A DNA stretch of 64,000 nucleotides from DATLNF01 sp963765815 (GTDB lineage: Bacteria > Actinomycetota > Actinomycetes > BP-191). This document shows, piece after piece, positions 34,606-42,662 of the stretch. The DNA is taken from assembly GCA_963765815.1 (NCBI GenBank), contig CAVXXT010000005.1, forward strand, positions 154,458-218,457, in the 5' to 3' direction. The stretch's first letter is position 1; every line of letters begins with the position of its first letter. The position numbers were made by a program, and so were the translations under genes. A model generated the notes under the pieces. That model had not been told where the DNA came from, made no database searches, and saw nothing but the letters and a program-made list of their open reading frames with translations.

Positions 34606-35850
34606 ATGCCCGCCGCTGTGCCACGCCTGCTGACCGTCATGGGGTCGGGCGAGACGGCGCCGACGATGGTCAAGGTGCACCGCGAGCTGATCGCGCGCTC
34701 AGGTACGCCGGCCGTGATGCTCGACACGCCGTTCGGGTTCCAGGCCAACGCCGACGACCTGGTCGCCAAGGCGCAGTCCTACTTCCGCGAGAGCGTCGGC
34801 ACCGAGCTCGACGTCGCGTCGTACCGGTCCGCCGCCGCGATCGACACCGTGTCGCTCGAGCGGATGCTGGCCCGGCTCCGGGACGCGCGCTACGTCTTCG
34901 CCGGTCCCGGCAGCCCGACGTACGCGCTGCGCCAGTGGACCGGGTCGCCGGTGCCGGATGTCCTGCGCTCGCTGCTGTCGTCCGGCGGCGCGGTCACGTT
35001 CGCGAGCGCCGCCGCGCTGACGCTCGGCGTCGTGACCGTGCCGGTCTACGAGATCTACAAGGTCGGCGAGGACCCGCACTGGCTGCCGGGTCTCGACCTG
35101 CTGTCGCTCACCGGCCTGCGCGCGGCCGTCGTACCTCACTACAACAACGCCGAGGGCGGTCACCACGACACCCGCTTCTGCTACCTCGGCGAGGAGCGGC
35201 TCGCCGCGATGGAGGCCGAGCTGCCCGCCGGCGTGATCGTGCTCGGCGTCGACGAGCACACCGCGGTGGTGTTCGACCTCGACGCCGGCACGGCGGCCGT
35301 GCACGGGCTCGGCGTCGTGACCGTGCGCGCTCAGGGGCGCAGCGCGACGGTCGAGAGCGGCCGCGTCGTCACCGTCTCCGAGCTCGCCGCGCTGGCCGGC
35401 ACCGGCGTCACGACGACCTTCGCCGCGCGCGCTGACGAGGACGAGCCGTCGGCGGGGGAGTCGCCGCTCGCCTCGTCGATCGGCGGAGCGGGCGCGTCGT
35501 TCGACAGCGCGCTCGCCGCGCGCGACGTGACGGCGGCGCTGTCCTGCGCGCTGGAGCTGGAGCAGCAGCTCGACGAGTGGTCACGCGACTCGCTGCAGTC
35601 CGACGACCGCGAACGCGGCCGAGCGCTGCTGCGCTCGATGCTGGTCCGCCTCGGTGACCTCGCGCAGACGGGGACGGCGGATCCAAGGGACACCGTCGCG
35701 CCGTACGTCGACCTGCTGCTCGAGCTGCGCGCGGCGGCTCGCGACGACAAGCGCTTCGCCGACTCCGACCGGATCCGCGACGGACTCGCGGACGCTGGAG
35801 TCGAGGTCCGCGACACCGCCGCGGGCGCCGACTGGCAGCTCCGCGGCTGA
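34606..35850 (+). CDS. S51/Type 1 glutamine amidotransferase-like protein with CysS/YqeB C-terminal domain
   Basis: The 414-residue protein has an N-terminal class I amidotransferase-like domain: TVMGSGETAPTMVKVHREL, AGPGSPTYALRQW, then ASAAALTLGVVTVPVYEIYK, where peptidase S51-type enzymes have their nucleophile elbow. A Ser or Cys nucleophile in the usual place is not obvious (ASAAAL). After a linker (about 265-290) the C-terminus is helical, and LLELRAAARDDKRFADSDRI followed by GVEVRDTAAGADWQL is the ending known from cysteinyl-tRNA synthetase. This is a fusion also seen in other actinobacteria under a CysS/YqeB C-terminal domain label. The biological role is unknown. A long palindrome follows before miaB. 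Confidence 0.75.
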   Translation: MPAAVPRLLTVMGSGETAPTMVKVHRELIARSGTPAVMLDTPFGFQANADDLVAKAQSYFRESVGTELDVASYRSAAAIDTVSLERMLARLRDARYVFAGPGSPTYALRQWTGSPVPDVLRSLLSSGGAVTFASAAALTLGVVTVPVYEIYKVGEDPHWLPGLDLLSLTGLRAAVVPHYNNAEGGHHDTRFCYLGEERLAAMEAELPAGVIVLGVDEHTAVVFDLDAGTAAVHGLGVVTVRAQGRSATVESGRVVTVSELAALAGTGVTTTFAARADEDEPSAGESPLASSIGGAGASFDSALAARDVTAALSCALELEQQLDEWSRDSLQSDDRERGRALLRSMLVRLGDLAQTGTADPRDTVAPYVDLLLELRAAARDDKRFADSDRIRDGLADAGVEVRDTAAGADWQLRG

Positions 35851-35886
35851 CCGGTCAGTCGAGGCAGCTGCCCGCCGGCCTCACCG

Positions 35887-35954
35887 ACCGGGGAGCGTTT
35901 CCGTCACTGCAAGCGCGTCTGGACCGGGTTTCAGTGACCGAAACGCTCCCCGGT
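35887..35954. repeat. Long palindrome upstream of miaB
   Basis: A 23-bp arm (35887-35909) and its complement (35932-35954) pair with a single mismatch around a 22-base loop. The arms share GGGGAGCGTTTC. It sits between the end of the S51-like gene and 26 bp before the miaB ATG, so it could terminate one transcript or regulate the next. It resembles in kind, not in sequence, the palindromes at 40.9 kb and 63.9 kb. Confidence 0.88.
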
Positions 35955-35979
35955 GGGGACGGGTCCTAGAGTTGTCGGC

Positions 35980-37455
35980 ATGGCGGAGACCTCTGTGCGC
36001 ACGTACGACGTGCGCACGTACGGCTGCCAGATGAACGTGCACGACTCGGAGCGGATCTCCGGCTTGCTCGAGAGCGCCGGCTATCAGCGAGCGGCTGAGG
36101 GCGCTGACCCCGACGTCGTCGTCTTCAACACCTGCGCCGTCCGCGAGAACGCCGACAACAAGCTGTACGGCAACCTCGGCCACCTGCTGCCTGTGAAGAA
36201 GGCCCACCCCGGCATGCAGATCGCGGTCGGCGGCTGCCTCGCGCAGAAGGACCAGGGCACGATCGTCGAGCGCGCGCCGTGGGTCGACGTCGTCTTCGGG
36301 ACCTACAACATCGGGTCGCTGCCGGCGCTCCTCGAGCGGGCCCGGCACAACGAGGAAGCCCAGGTCGAGATCCACGAGGCGCTCGAGGTCTTCCCGAGCT
36401 CGCTGCCGACGCGGCGCGACTCGACGTACGCCGCCTGGGTGTCGATCAGCGTCGGCTGCAACAACACGTGCACGTTCTGCATCGTGCCGAGCCTGCGCGG
36501 CAAGGAGCGCAACCGCCCGGCCGGCGACATCCTCGGCGAGGTGCAGGCGCTGGTCGCGCAGGGCGTCCTCGAGGTCACGCTGCTCGGCCAGAACGTCAAC
36601 AGCTACGGCTCCGACCTCGGCGATCGCGCGGCGTTCAGCAAGCTGCTGCGTGCCTGCGGTGACGTCGACGGGCTGGAGCGCGTGCGGTTCACCTCGCCGC
36701 ACCCGAAGGACTTCACCCACGACGTGATCGAGGCGATGGCCGAGACACCCAACGTGATGCCGCAGCTGCACATGCCGCTGCAGTCCGGCTCCAGCGAGGT
36801 CCTCCGCCGGATGCAGCGCTCCTACCGCCAGGAGCGCTTCCTCCAGATCGTGCGCGACGTGCGCGACGCGATGCCCAACGCCGCGATCACCACCGACATC
36901 ATCGTCGGCTTCCCGGGCGAGACCGACGACGACTTCGAGCAGACCCTGCACGTCGTGCGCGAGGCAGGGTTCGCGTCGGCGTACACCTTCCAGTACTCGA
37001 TCCGACCCGGTACGCCGGCCGCCACGATGCCTGATCAGATCCCTCGGCAGGTCGTGCAGGAGCGATACGAGCGGCTGGTCGAGCTGCAGGAGCAGGTCTC
37101 CTGGGACTCCAACAAGTCCCAGGTCGGCCGCACCGTCGAGGTGCTGGTCGCCGAGGGCGAGGGCCGCAAGGACGGCGCGACGCACCGGCTCTCCGGTCGC
37201 GCGCGGGACAACCGGCTCGTCCACTTCGCCGCGCCGTCCGACCCGTCGTCGATCCGCCCGGGCGATGTGGTCGAAGCCGTCGTCACGTACGCCGCCCCGC
37301 ACCACCTGATCGCCGACGGACCGCTGCTGTCTCACCGGCGCACCCGGGCGGGCGACGTGTGGGAGTCGCGGCTCGACTCCTGCGGCACGCCGGCCGGCGC
37401 GACCGCACCGGTCGCGGTGTCGCTCGGCATGCCCCTCGTCCGCCCCATGGGCTGA
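35980..37455 (+). CDS. miaB: tRNA-2-methylthio-N6-dimethylallyladenosine synthase
   Basis: MiaB adds a methylthio group to i6A37 in tRNAs that read U-starting codons. The 491-residue protein has the UPF0004 domain (TYGCQMNVHDSERISG, NTCAVRENADNKLYGNLG, GGCLAQKD) with its three cluster cysteines, the radical-SAM CNNTCTFC at residues 160-167, then IVPSLRGKERNRP, TTDIIVGFPGET and a TRAM domain near the C-terminus. The ATG at 35980 is chosen because the family starts about here. Its partner miaA, which makes the i6A substrate, lies 0.7 kb downstream, and a conserved LigB-like gene is between them. Confidence 0.96.
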   Translation: MAETSVRTYDVRTYGCQMNVHDSERISGLLESAGYQRAAEGADPDVVVFNTCAVRENADNKLYGNLGHLLPVKKAHPGMQIAVGGCLAQKDQGTIVERAPWVDVVFGTYNIGSLPALLERARHNEEAQVEIHEALEVFPSSLPTRRDSTYAAWVSISVGCNNTCTFCIVPSLRGKERNRPAGDILGEVQALVAQGVLEVTLLGQNVNSYGSDLGDRAAFSKLLRACGDVDGLERVRFTSPHPKDFTHDVIEAMAETPNVMPQLHMPLQSGSSEVLRRMQRSYRQERFLQIVRDVRDAMPNAAITTDIIVGFPGETDDDFEQTLHVVREAGFASAYTFQYSIRPGTPAATMPDQIPRQVVQERYERLVELQEQVSWDSNKSQVGRTVEVLVAEGEGRKDGATHRLSGRARDNRLVHFAAPSDPSSIRPGDVVEAVVTYAAPHHLIADGPLLSHRRTRAGDVWESRLDSCGTPAGATAPVAVSLGMPLVRPMG

Positions 37456-37456
37456 C

Positions 37457-38152
37457 GTGTCCCTCGTCGCGGCCGCGGTCTGCCCGCACCCGCCGCTCCT
37501 GGTGCCCGAGGTCGCGTCGGGTGCGGCTCCGGAGCTGGACAGCCTCCGGATCGCCTGTGTCGCAGCCGTCGAGACGCTGCGCACGGCAAGGCCTGACCTG
37601 CTCGTCGTCGTCGGTCGCGGGCCCGAGACCCGCTACTACGCCTCGGGGTCGCGCGGATCCCTCGCCGGCTTCGGCGTGCCGGCCGAGCTGCGGCTCGGCG
37701 CTGGCGAGGGCGAGGGCGACGCCATGCTTCCGCTGTCGCTCACCGTCGGCGCGTGGCTGCTCCGCGAGGCCGAGTACGACGGCGCCGTGGTGGGCCTCGC
37801 CGTCGACGGACGTGACACCTCCGCCGGACTCGACCTGGCGGTGAAGCACGACCGGCTCGCGATGCTGGTGATGGGCGACGGCAGCGCCCGTCGTACGCCG
37901 AAGGCCCCGGGTGCGTTCGACGACCGCGCCGAGCCGTTCGACCGGGCCGTCGCGAGCGCGCTGGCGAACGCAGATGTCGACGCGGTGCTCTCCCTCGACG
38001 AGACGCTCGCTGACGAGCTGATGGTCGCCGGGCTGCCGGCCTGGCAGGTGCTCGCCCGCGCGGCAGGCGACGTCGGCCCGTGGCGGGGAGAGGTGACGTA
38101 CGACGACGCGCCGTACGGCGTCGGCTACCTCGTGGCCTCCTGGCAGCGATGA
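37457..38152 (+). CDS. Class III extradiol dioxygenase (LigB)-like protein
   Basis: The GTG start lies 1 bp after the miaB stop. The 231-residue protein opens SLVAAAVCPHPPLLVPEVAS, the CPHPP motif of LigB-like proteins, and has LLVVVGRGPETRYY in the middle and APYGVGYLVASW at the end. A gene of this type sits between miaB and miaA in many actinobacteria, where its function is unknown. The active-site residues of true dioxygenases are only partly present, so catalysis is uncertain. Conserved placement suggests a link to tRNA modification or to envelope genes nearby. Confidence 0.85.
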   Translation: MSLVAAAVCPHPPLLVPEVASGAAPELDSLRIACVAAVETLRTARPDLLVVVGRGPETRYYASGSRGSLAGFGVPAELRLGAGEGEGDAMLPLSLTVGAWLLREAEYDGAVVGLAVDGRDTSAGLDLAVKHDRLAMLVMGDGSARRTPKAPGAFDDRAEPFDRAVASALANADVDAVLSLDETLADELMVAGLPAWQVLARAAGDVGPWRGEVTYDDAPYGVGYLVASWQR

Positions 38153-38159
38153 CACGCCG

Positions 38160-39065
38160 ATGACAGCGCGGGTGATCGCGGTCGTCGGCCCCACCGCGGT
38201 CGGCAAGTCGGCCGCCGGCATCGCGATCGCGCAGGCGGTCGGCGGTGAGGTCGTCAACGCCGACTCGATGCAGCTCTACCGCGGCATGGACGTCGGCACT
38301 GCCAAGCTCACGACCGCGGAGCAGCAAGGCGTCCCGCACCACCTCCTCGACGTGCTCGACGTCCGCGAGACGTCGACCGTCGCCGGCTACCAGGCGATGG
38401 CGCGACGCACGATCGACGAGCTGATCGCGCGCGGCGTCACGCCGGTGCTGGTCGGGGGCAGCGGCCTGTACGTGCAGGCGACCGTCGACGACCTCACGTT
38501 CCCGGCAACCGATGCCGACGTCCGGGCCGCGCTCGAGGCCGAGCTCGACGAGGTCGGCCCCGGTGCTCTGCACGCGCGGCTCGTCGAGGCCGACCCCGAG
38601 GCGGCCGCGAAGATCCACCCGAGCAACGGCCGTCGTACCGTGCGCGCGCTCGAGGTCATCGCTCTCACCGGCGAGCCCTACAGCGCGAGCGGACCCGGGA
38701 TGACGGCGTACCGCGCCCACTACGACGCGACGATGGTCGGCCTCGACCTCGACACCGACTCCCTCGACGCGCGGATCGAGCACCGGGTCGACCACATGTG
38801 GGAGCAGGGCCTGGTCGACGAGGTACGCCGCCTGGAGGCCGACGGCCTGCGCGAGGGCGTCACCGCCAGTCGCGCGCTCGGCTACGCGCAGGTGCTCGCG
38901 CACCTGTCCGGCGAGTACGACGAGCGCACCGCGCGCGACCGGACCGTCCAGGCGACGCGACGGTTCGTCCGCCGTCAGCGGTCGTGGTTCCGCCGCGATC
39001 AGCGGATCACCTGGGTCGCCCCGGGTGACGACGTCATAGCGGCAGCGACGTGGTCATCAAGATGA
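38160..39065 (+). CDS. miaA: tRNA dimethylallyltransferase
   Basis: MiaA transfers a dimethylallyl group to A37 of tRNA. The 301-residue protein begins with the P-loop VGPTAVGKSAAGIAIA, followed by VVNADSMQLYRGMDVGTAK, the conserved substrate-binding Asp and the GVPHHLLD switch, VLVGGSGLYVQATVDDL and ARIEHRVDHMWEQGLVDEVR, all family signatures. ATRRFVRRQRSWFRRD near the end is the tRNA-binding part. The ATG is 8 bp after the LigB-like stop, so it is probably one operon with miaB. The usual neighbour dapF is separated here by an EAL gene and an AbiEi/DUF559 gene. Confidence 0.96.
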   Translation: MTARVIAVVGPTAVGKSAAGIAIAQAVGGEVVNADSMQLYRGMDVGTAKLTTAEQQGVPHHLLDVLDVRETSTVAGYQAMARRTIDELIARGVTPVLVGGSGLYVQATVDDLTFPATDADVRAALEAELDEVGPGALHARLVEADPEAAAKIHPSNGRRTVRALEVIALTGEPYSASGPGMTAYRAHYDATMVGLDLDTDSLDARIEHRVDHMWEQGLVDEVRRLEADGLREGVTASRALGYAQVLAHLSGEYDERTARDRTVQATRRFVRRQRSWFRRDQRITWVAPGDDVIAAATWSSR

Positions 39066-39113
39066 CCCAATCGGGCCATACCGGACCCCGATCGCCCGGA
39101 ACAGACTGCGGCT

Positions 39114-39926
39114 ATGACGATGTTCGAGACCGACCTCATCTCGGCCCTGCAGCACGCCCTCCAGGCGGAGCAGTTCCGGCTCCTGTACCAGCCCCAGGTG
39201 GACCTCGCGAGCGGTGAGGTGCTTGGCCTCGAGGCGCTGATCCGGTGGCAGCACCCGGAGCGCGGGCTGCTCGAGCCCCGCGAGTTCCTGCCGACGGCCG
39301 TCAGCAGCGAGCTCATCGTCAACATCGGCCAGTTCGTCCTCACCGAGGCCTGCCGCGAGGTCGCCAACTGGCACTCGCTGTTCACGCCCGGCTACACGCG
39401 CAAGAAGGAGATGTGGGTCAACGTCGCCGCCGTCGAGCTGATGCAGCCCGACTTCGTCGAGTGGTGCGGCGCGCTGATGGACTCCGCCTCGATCGACGCC
39501 GGCGTACTCGGCCTGGAGATCTCCGAAGCCGACCTGATCGCCCACAGCGACGAGCTCCGTGCCGTGCTCATCGCGCTGAAGGAGATCGGCGTCATGCTCG
39601 CCGTCGACGACTTCGGCACCTGGTACTCGTCGCTGTCCGGCATCCGCAACCTGCCGATCGACGCGGTGAAACTCGGTCACCAGTTCGTCCGCGGGGTCGG
39701 CCACGACCTCGACGAGGACGGCGTCGTCGCCGCCGTCATCGCGCTGGCGCACGCGCGCGGCCTGACCGTCGTCGCCGAGGGCGTCGAGAGCTGGACCGAG
39801 GGCGCGCGCCTGTGCGACATGGGCTGCGACCGGGCGCACGGCTACCTGTTCAGCGGACCGCAGCGCGCCGACCAGGCCCGCTGGATGCTCACCCGCGGCA
39901 CCGGCTGGCACATCCCCACCCAGTAA
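39114..39926 (+). CDS. EAL-domain protein (c-di-GMP phosphodiesterase)
   Basis: The 270-residue protein is a stand-alone EAL domain without membrane helices. The signature is intact: LLYQPQVDLASGEVLGLEAL with EAL at 40-42, the NVA in WVNVAAVELMQ where NxS is usual, EISEADL, AVDDFGTWYSS, AVKLGHQFVRG and VVAEGVESW. All metal and substrate ligands (E in EAL, N, E, DD, K, E) appear present, so it is likely to hydrolyse c-di-GMP. Some residues around them differ, DDFGTW instead of DDFGTG. It stands between miaA and the hairpin-flanked gene, and its start is the ATG at 39114 without a strong ribosome binding site. Confidence 0.88.
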   Translation: MTMFETDLISALQHALQAEQFRLLYQPQVDLASGEVLGLEALIRWQHPERGLLEPREFLPTAVSSELIVNIGQFVLTEACREVANWHSLFTPGYTRKKEMWVNVAAVELMQPDFVEWCGALMDSASIDAGVLGLEISEADLIAHSDELRAVLIALKEIGVMLAVDDFGTWYSSLSGIRNLPIDAVKLGHQFVRGVGHDLDEDGVVAAVIALAHARGLTVVAEGVESWTEGARLCDMGCDRAHGYLFSGPQRADQARWMLTRGTGWHIPTQ

Positions 39927-39949
39927 CCCTCCCCGGCCGGCTGGCTGGC

Positions 39950-39991
39950 CGTGGAGCGAAACTCGACCTGACTGCCGGTTATTGCTCCACG
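39950..39991. repeat. Hairpin 1 flanking the AbiEi/DUF559 gene
   Basis: CGTGGAGC and GCTCCACG form an 8-bp inverted repeat around a 26-base loop; it overlaps the 3' end of the minus-strand gene. The outer arms, a GCCGG-TTAT stretch and a trailing CCCAGGGC resemble the hairpin at 40933-40978 in the same orientation. Confidence 0.7.
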
Positions 39992-40893
39992 CCCAGGGCG
40001 CGGCGAACCTGATCGGCGACCTTGGCGGGCTCACGCCTGAGCTGCCGGCTGGTGAACCGGAGGGGCAGCAGCCGACAGCCGATCGAGATCTCGTTCATCC
40101 GTGACAGGTCCGCCTCCCAGTCCTGGATGGCGAAGTGGCAGATCCGGCCGTCGATCTCCACGTAGTAGCCGTGCTCCGGATAGCCGAGATCGGCGTAGCG
40201 GGTCACGCCGTCGTCGCACAACAAGGGGACGTTGCGCTCCGGCTCCGGCAGCCGGAACCGGCGTACGACGCGGATGTAGTCGATCTCCGGCATCGACCGC
40301 GATCCGAGGCAGATGTGGGTGAGCAGCTCTTCGAGCCGGATCGATCGCAGCCCGAGGTGCTCGGCCATCTGCACCAGGCGGGGGCCGTTGGTTTGGCCCT
40401 GCTGCACCACGCCGGTGATGAAGGCCTCCGCATCGGTCCACGACCGCTTGGCCATGGCGTGCTCCAGCACCGCGCGCTCGAGGCGCAGCACCAGGACGCC
40501 GTCCAGCGTCGCCGTGCATCGATCACAGAGGTGGCGGGTCCGATGAGCTGTGAGCGCACCGGTTGCCCGAAGCCGTTGGTCGACGGTCGTGACGACCTCG
40601 AGAGCGCCGGGTCCGGCGGAAGCGAGGCCGTGCCACCACACTGCCGACCTTCCGGCGAGTGCGGCGGTGGGAGCGCTCGCTGCCAGCGCCTTTGCTCTGG
40701 TCCGAGCGTTGGCGTCCGGCCGCACGTAGAGCCCTCGGCGAAGTCGTTCCCACTGCCGCCGCGCCACTCGAGTGCACGCTACGTCGCTCGTCACGCCGTG
40801 CCGACGGCAGTCGGCAACGTCGATCCAGCCACGGCGGTCGAGCAGGCGCTCGAGTTCCACGATCCCCATCCGTCGAGGGTGCGGTGGCGGCAT
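39979..40893 (-). CDS. AbiEi-type winged helix / DUF559 (Vsr-like) endonuclease fusion
   Basis: The 304-residue protein begins (ATG at 40891-40893; 40869 is an alternative) with a winged-helix stretch of the AbiEi antitoxin type: ELERLLDRRGWIDVADCRRH, VARRQWERLRRGLYVRP and AALAGRSAVWWHGL. The C-terminal half has the DUF559/Vsr-like nuclease motif, YADLGYPEHGYYVEIDGRIC, where the Asp and E-x-D fit a PD-(D/E)xK active site, followed by HFAIQDWEADLSRMNEISIG and LPLRFTSRQL. Such genes occur in many copies in actinobacteria with unknown purpose; a defence or repair role is often assumed. Two similar hairpins frame the gene, and it splits the usual miaA-dapF neighbourhood, so it looks like an inserted unit. 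Confidence 0.8.
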   Translation of the reverse strand: MPPPHPRRMGIVELERLLDRRGWIDVADCRRHGVTSDVACTRVARRQWERLRRGLYVRPDANARTRAKALAASAPTAALAGRSAVWWHGLASAGPGALEVVTTVDQRLRATGALTAHRTRHLCDRCTATLDGVLVLRLERAVLEHAMAKRSWTDAEAFITGVVQQGQTNGPRLVQMAEHLGLRSIRLEELLTHICLGSRSMPEIDYIRVVRRFRLPEPERNVPLLCDDGVTRYADLGYPEHGYYVEIDGRICHFAIQDWEADLSRMNEISIGCRLLPLRFTSRQLRREPAKVADQVRRALGVEQ

Positions 40894-40932
40894 GGCCGCG
40901 CGGCGGCCGAACGGCGAGGCTGTGGACCGGCG

Positions 40933-40978
40933 GGTGTGGAGCGTTAGCCGGCGTGGGCGCCGGATATCGCTCCACACC
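40933..40978. repeat. Hairpin 2 flanking the AbiEi/DUF559 gene
   Basis: GGTGTGGAGCG and CGCTCCACACC form a perfect 11-bp outer stem; inside it CCGGCG and CGCCGG form a further 6-bp stem. The full structure spans 46 bases, 36 bp before the dapF start. Outer arms and the following CCAGGGCC match hairpin 1. Confidence 0.88.
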
Positions 40979-41013
40979 AGGGCCAGCTGGGCGCGGCGCC
41001 TACGATCGTCGGC

Positions 41014-41856
41014 GTGAGGTTCACCAAGGGACACGGCACGGCGAACGACTTCGTGCTCATCGACGACGTCGACGGCCGGCTGGCGCTCACCGACGCCGCG
41101 GTTGCCGCGATCTGCGACCGCCGTCGCGGCGTCGGCGCCGACGGCATCCTGCGGGTGGTCCGCACGAGGTACGTCGAGGGCTGGGCGCAGGACGCCGACT
41201 CAGCCGAGTGGTTCATGGACTACCGCAACGCCGACGGCGGGGCGGTCGAGATGTGCGGCAACGGCATCCGGGTCTTCGCCCGCTACCTCGCGGACCGTGG
41301 GCTCGTCACCGGCAGCGAGCTCAGCATCGGCACGCGCGACGGCGTGAAGACGGTCTGGCTCACCGACGGCGGCCAGGTCACCGTCGACATGGGCCAGGCA
41401 CGCGACACCGAGCTGCTGCCCGACGACGGCGTCTTCGTCTCCATGGGCAACCCGCACGTCGTGCTCTTCGCCGACGACCTCGCCACCGCACCGGTCGAGG
41501 AGGTCGGCCGGCGGATCGAGCAGGAGTGGGACGGCGGCACCAACGTCGAGTTCGTCCGCGTAGTCGACCGCTCCGCGATCGGCATGCGGGTCTGGGAGCG
41601 CGGCGTCGGCGAGACGATGTCCTGCGGCACCGGCGCCTGCGCCAGCGCGGTCGCAGCCAGCCTGCGCGGCTACGCCGACCGCATCGTCGACGTATCGCTG
41701 CCGGGCGGCACGCTGGCCGTCGAGTGGACCGAGTCAGGCGCCGTCCTGCTCACGGGTCCCGCAGTCCTGGCGTACGACGGGGAGCTCCGACCCGAGTGGC
41801 TGTCCGCGACCGACCTCACCATCGCCGATCGCGAAGCAGAGAAGGAGAACGCATGA
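41014..41856 (+). CDS. dapF: Diaminopimelate epimerase
   Basis: DapF converts LL-diaminopimelate to the meso form for lysine and peptidoglycan. The 280-residue protein begins FTKGHGTANDFVLIDD and has both catalytic cysteines, in VEMCGNGIRVFARYL and ETMSCGTGACASAV, as well as RRGVGADGIL and SMGNPHVVLFADD. The GTG at 41014 is the family's normal start. dapA is at the other end of the window, so the pathway genes are not clustered. The stop overlaps the next start (ATGA), which indicates coupled translation with the SCO6745-type gene. Confidence 0.97.
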   Translation: MRFTKGHGTANDFVLIDDVDGRLALTDAAVAAICDRRRGVGADGILRVVRTRYVEGWAQDADSAEWFMDYRNADGGAVEMCGNGIRVFARYLADRGLVTGSELSIGTRDGVKTVWLTDGGQVTVDMGQARDTELLPDDGVFVSMGNPHVVLFADDLATAPVEEVGRRIEQEWDGGTNVEFVRVVDRSAIGMRVWERGVGETMSCGTGACASAVAASLRGYADRIVDVSLPGGTLAVEWTESGAVLLTGPAVLAYDGELRPEWLSATDLTIADREAEKENA

Positions 41857-42608
41857 CCGTCACGCCCGAAGAGGTCAGCGCGGCCGTCAAGAACGACATC
41901 GCGCGGCTCGGTGGCGGCTTCATGCTGAGCGACCAGGCGAAGGCCGCGGCGATGAGCGCGGGCACCGGCGGCTGGGCGCTCTACATGCTCGGCCGCGGCG
42001 GTGTCCTCGGCGAGGTGCACCCCGACGTCGTCGTCTCGGCGTTCCACTTCTTCCCGCCCGAGAGCGTGCACAAGGGCTGGACCAAGGCGCGGGCGATCAT
42101 CACGCCGGCCGGCGCGGTCGGGCTCTTCACCGGCGCCTGTCACGAGTGGGGCCGCCGGCACCTGGCCGAGGCCAAGGAGCTCGACCGCTTGGCGGTGCTG
42201 CTCGAGAAGGCGATGCAGGGTGCGCCGGTCGCCGGGGCGCCGCTCTTCGCCGGGTGGCGCGCCGTGCCGCTGCCGGACGACGCCCCCGCCCGCGTCACGC
42301 AGCTCGCGCATGTGCTCCGCGAGTACCGCGGCGGCATCCACGGCGTCTGCTGTCTCGCCGCCGGCCTCACCCCCCTCGAGTCGGTGCTCACGTCCGGGGG
42401 AGAGGGCAACGCGAAGTTCTTCGGGTGGGCTGAGCCGTTTCCGGACGTGGCACATCTGAAGCCGACCCGCGACTACGCCGAGGCGATCACCGACTCCCGG
42501 GCCGCAGCCCCGTGGGCGGCGCTCGACGACGCCGAGCGCGCCGAGCTGCTCCCGCTCCTGGCCGCCGCCAGCGAGTGCGCCTTCGTCTCGATGTCCACGC
42601 CGGTCTGA
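41853..42608 (+). CDS. SCO6745-family (SalK-like) protein
   Basis: The ATG overlaps the dapF stop and has GAAGGAG upstream. The 251-residue protein contains GGWALYMLGRGGVLGEVHPD and VVVSAFHFFPPESVHKGW, then GACHEWGRRHLAEAKELDRL, a pattern I recognise from actinobacterial proteins labelled SCO6745 or SalK, thought to be helix-turn-helix related but of unknown function. No catalytic motif is clear. Translational coupling to dapF and the closeness of hflX are shared with other actinobacteria only in part. Identification rests on recall of sequence pattern, so it is moderately sure. Confidence 0.7.
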   Translation: MTVTPEEVSAAVKNDIARLGGGFMLSDQAKAAAMSAGTGGWALYMLGRGGVLGEVHPDVVVSAFHFFPPESVHKGWTKARAIITPAGAVGLFTGACHEWGRRHLAEAKELDRLAVLLEKAMQGAPVAGAPLFAGWRAVPLPDDAPARVTQLAHVLREYRGGIHGVCCLAAGLTPLESVLTSGGEGNAKFFGWAEPFPDVAHLKPTRDYAEAITDSRAAAPWAALDDAERAELLPLLAAASECAFVSMSTPV

Positions 42609-42662
42609 CCGAGGGACAAACCCAGGTGTACGCCGTACCGCGGGGTGGGATCATGAAGGCAG

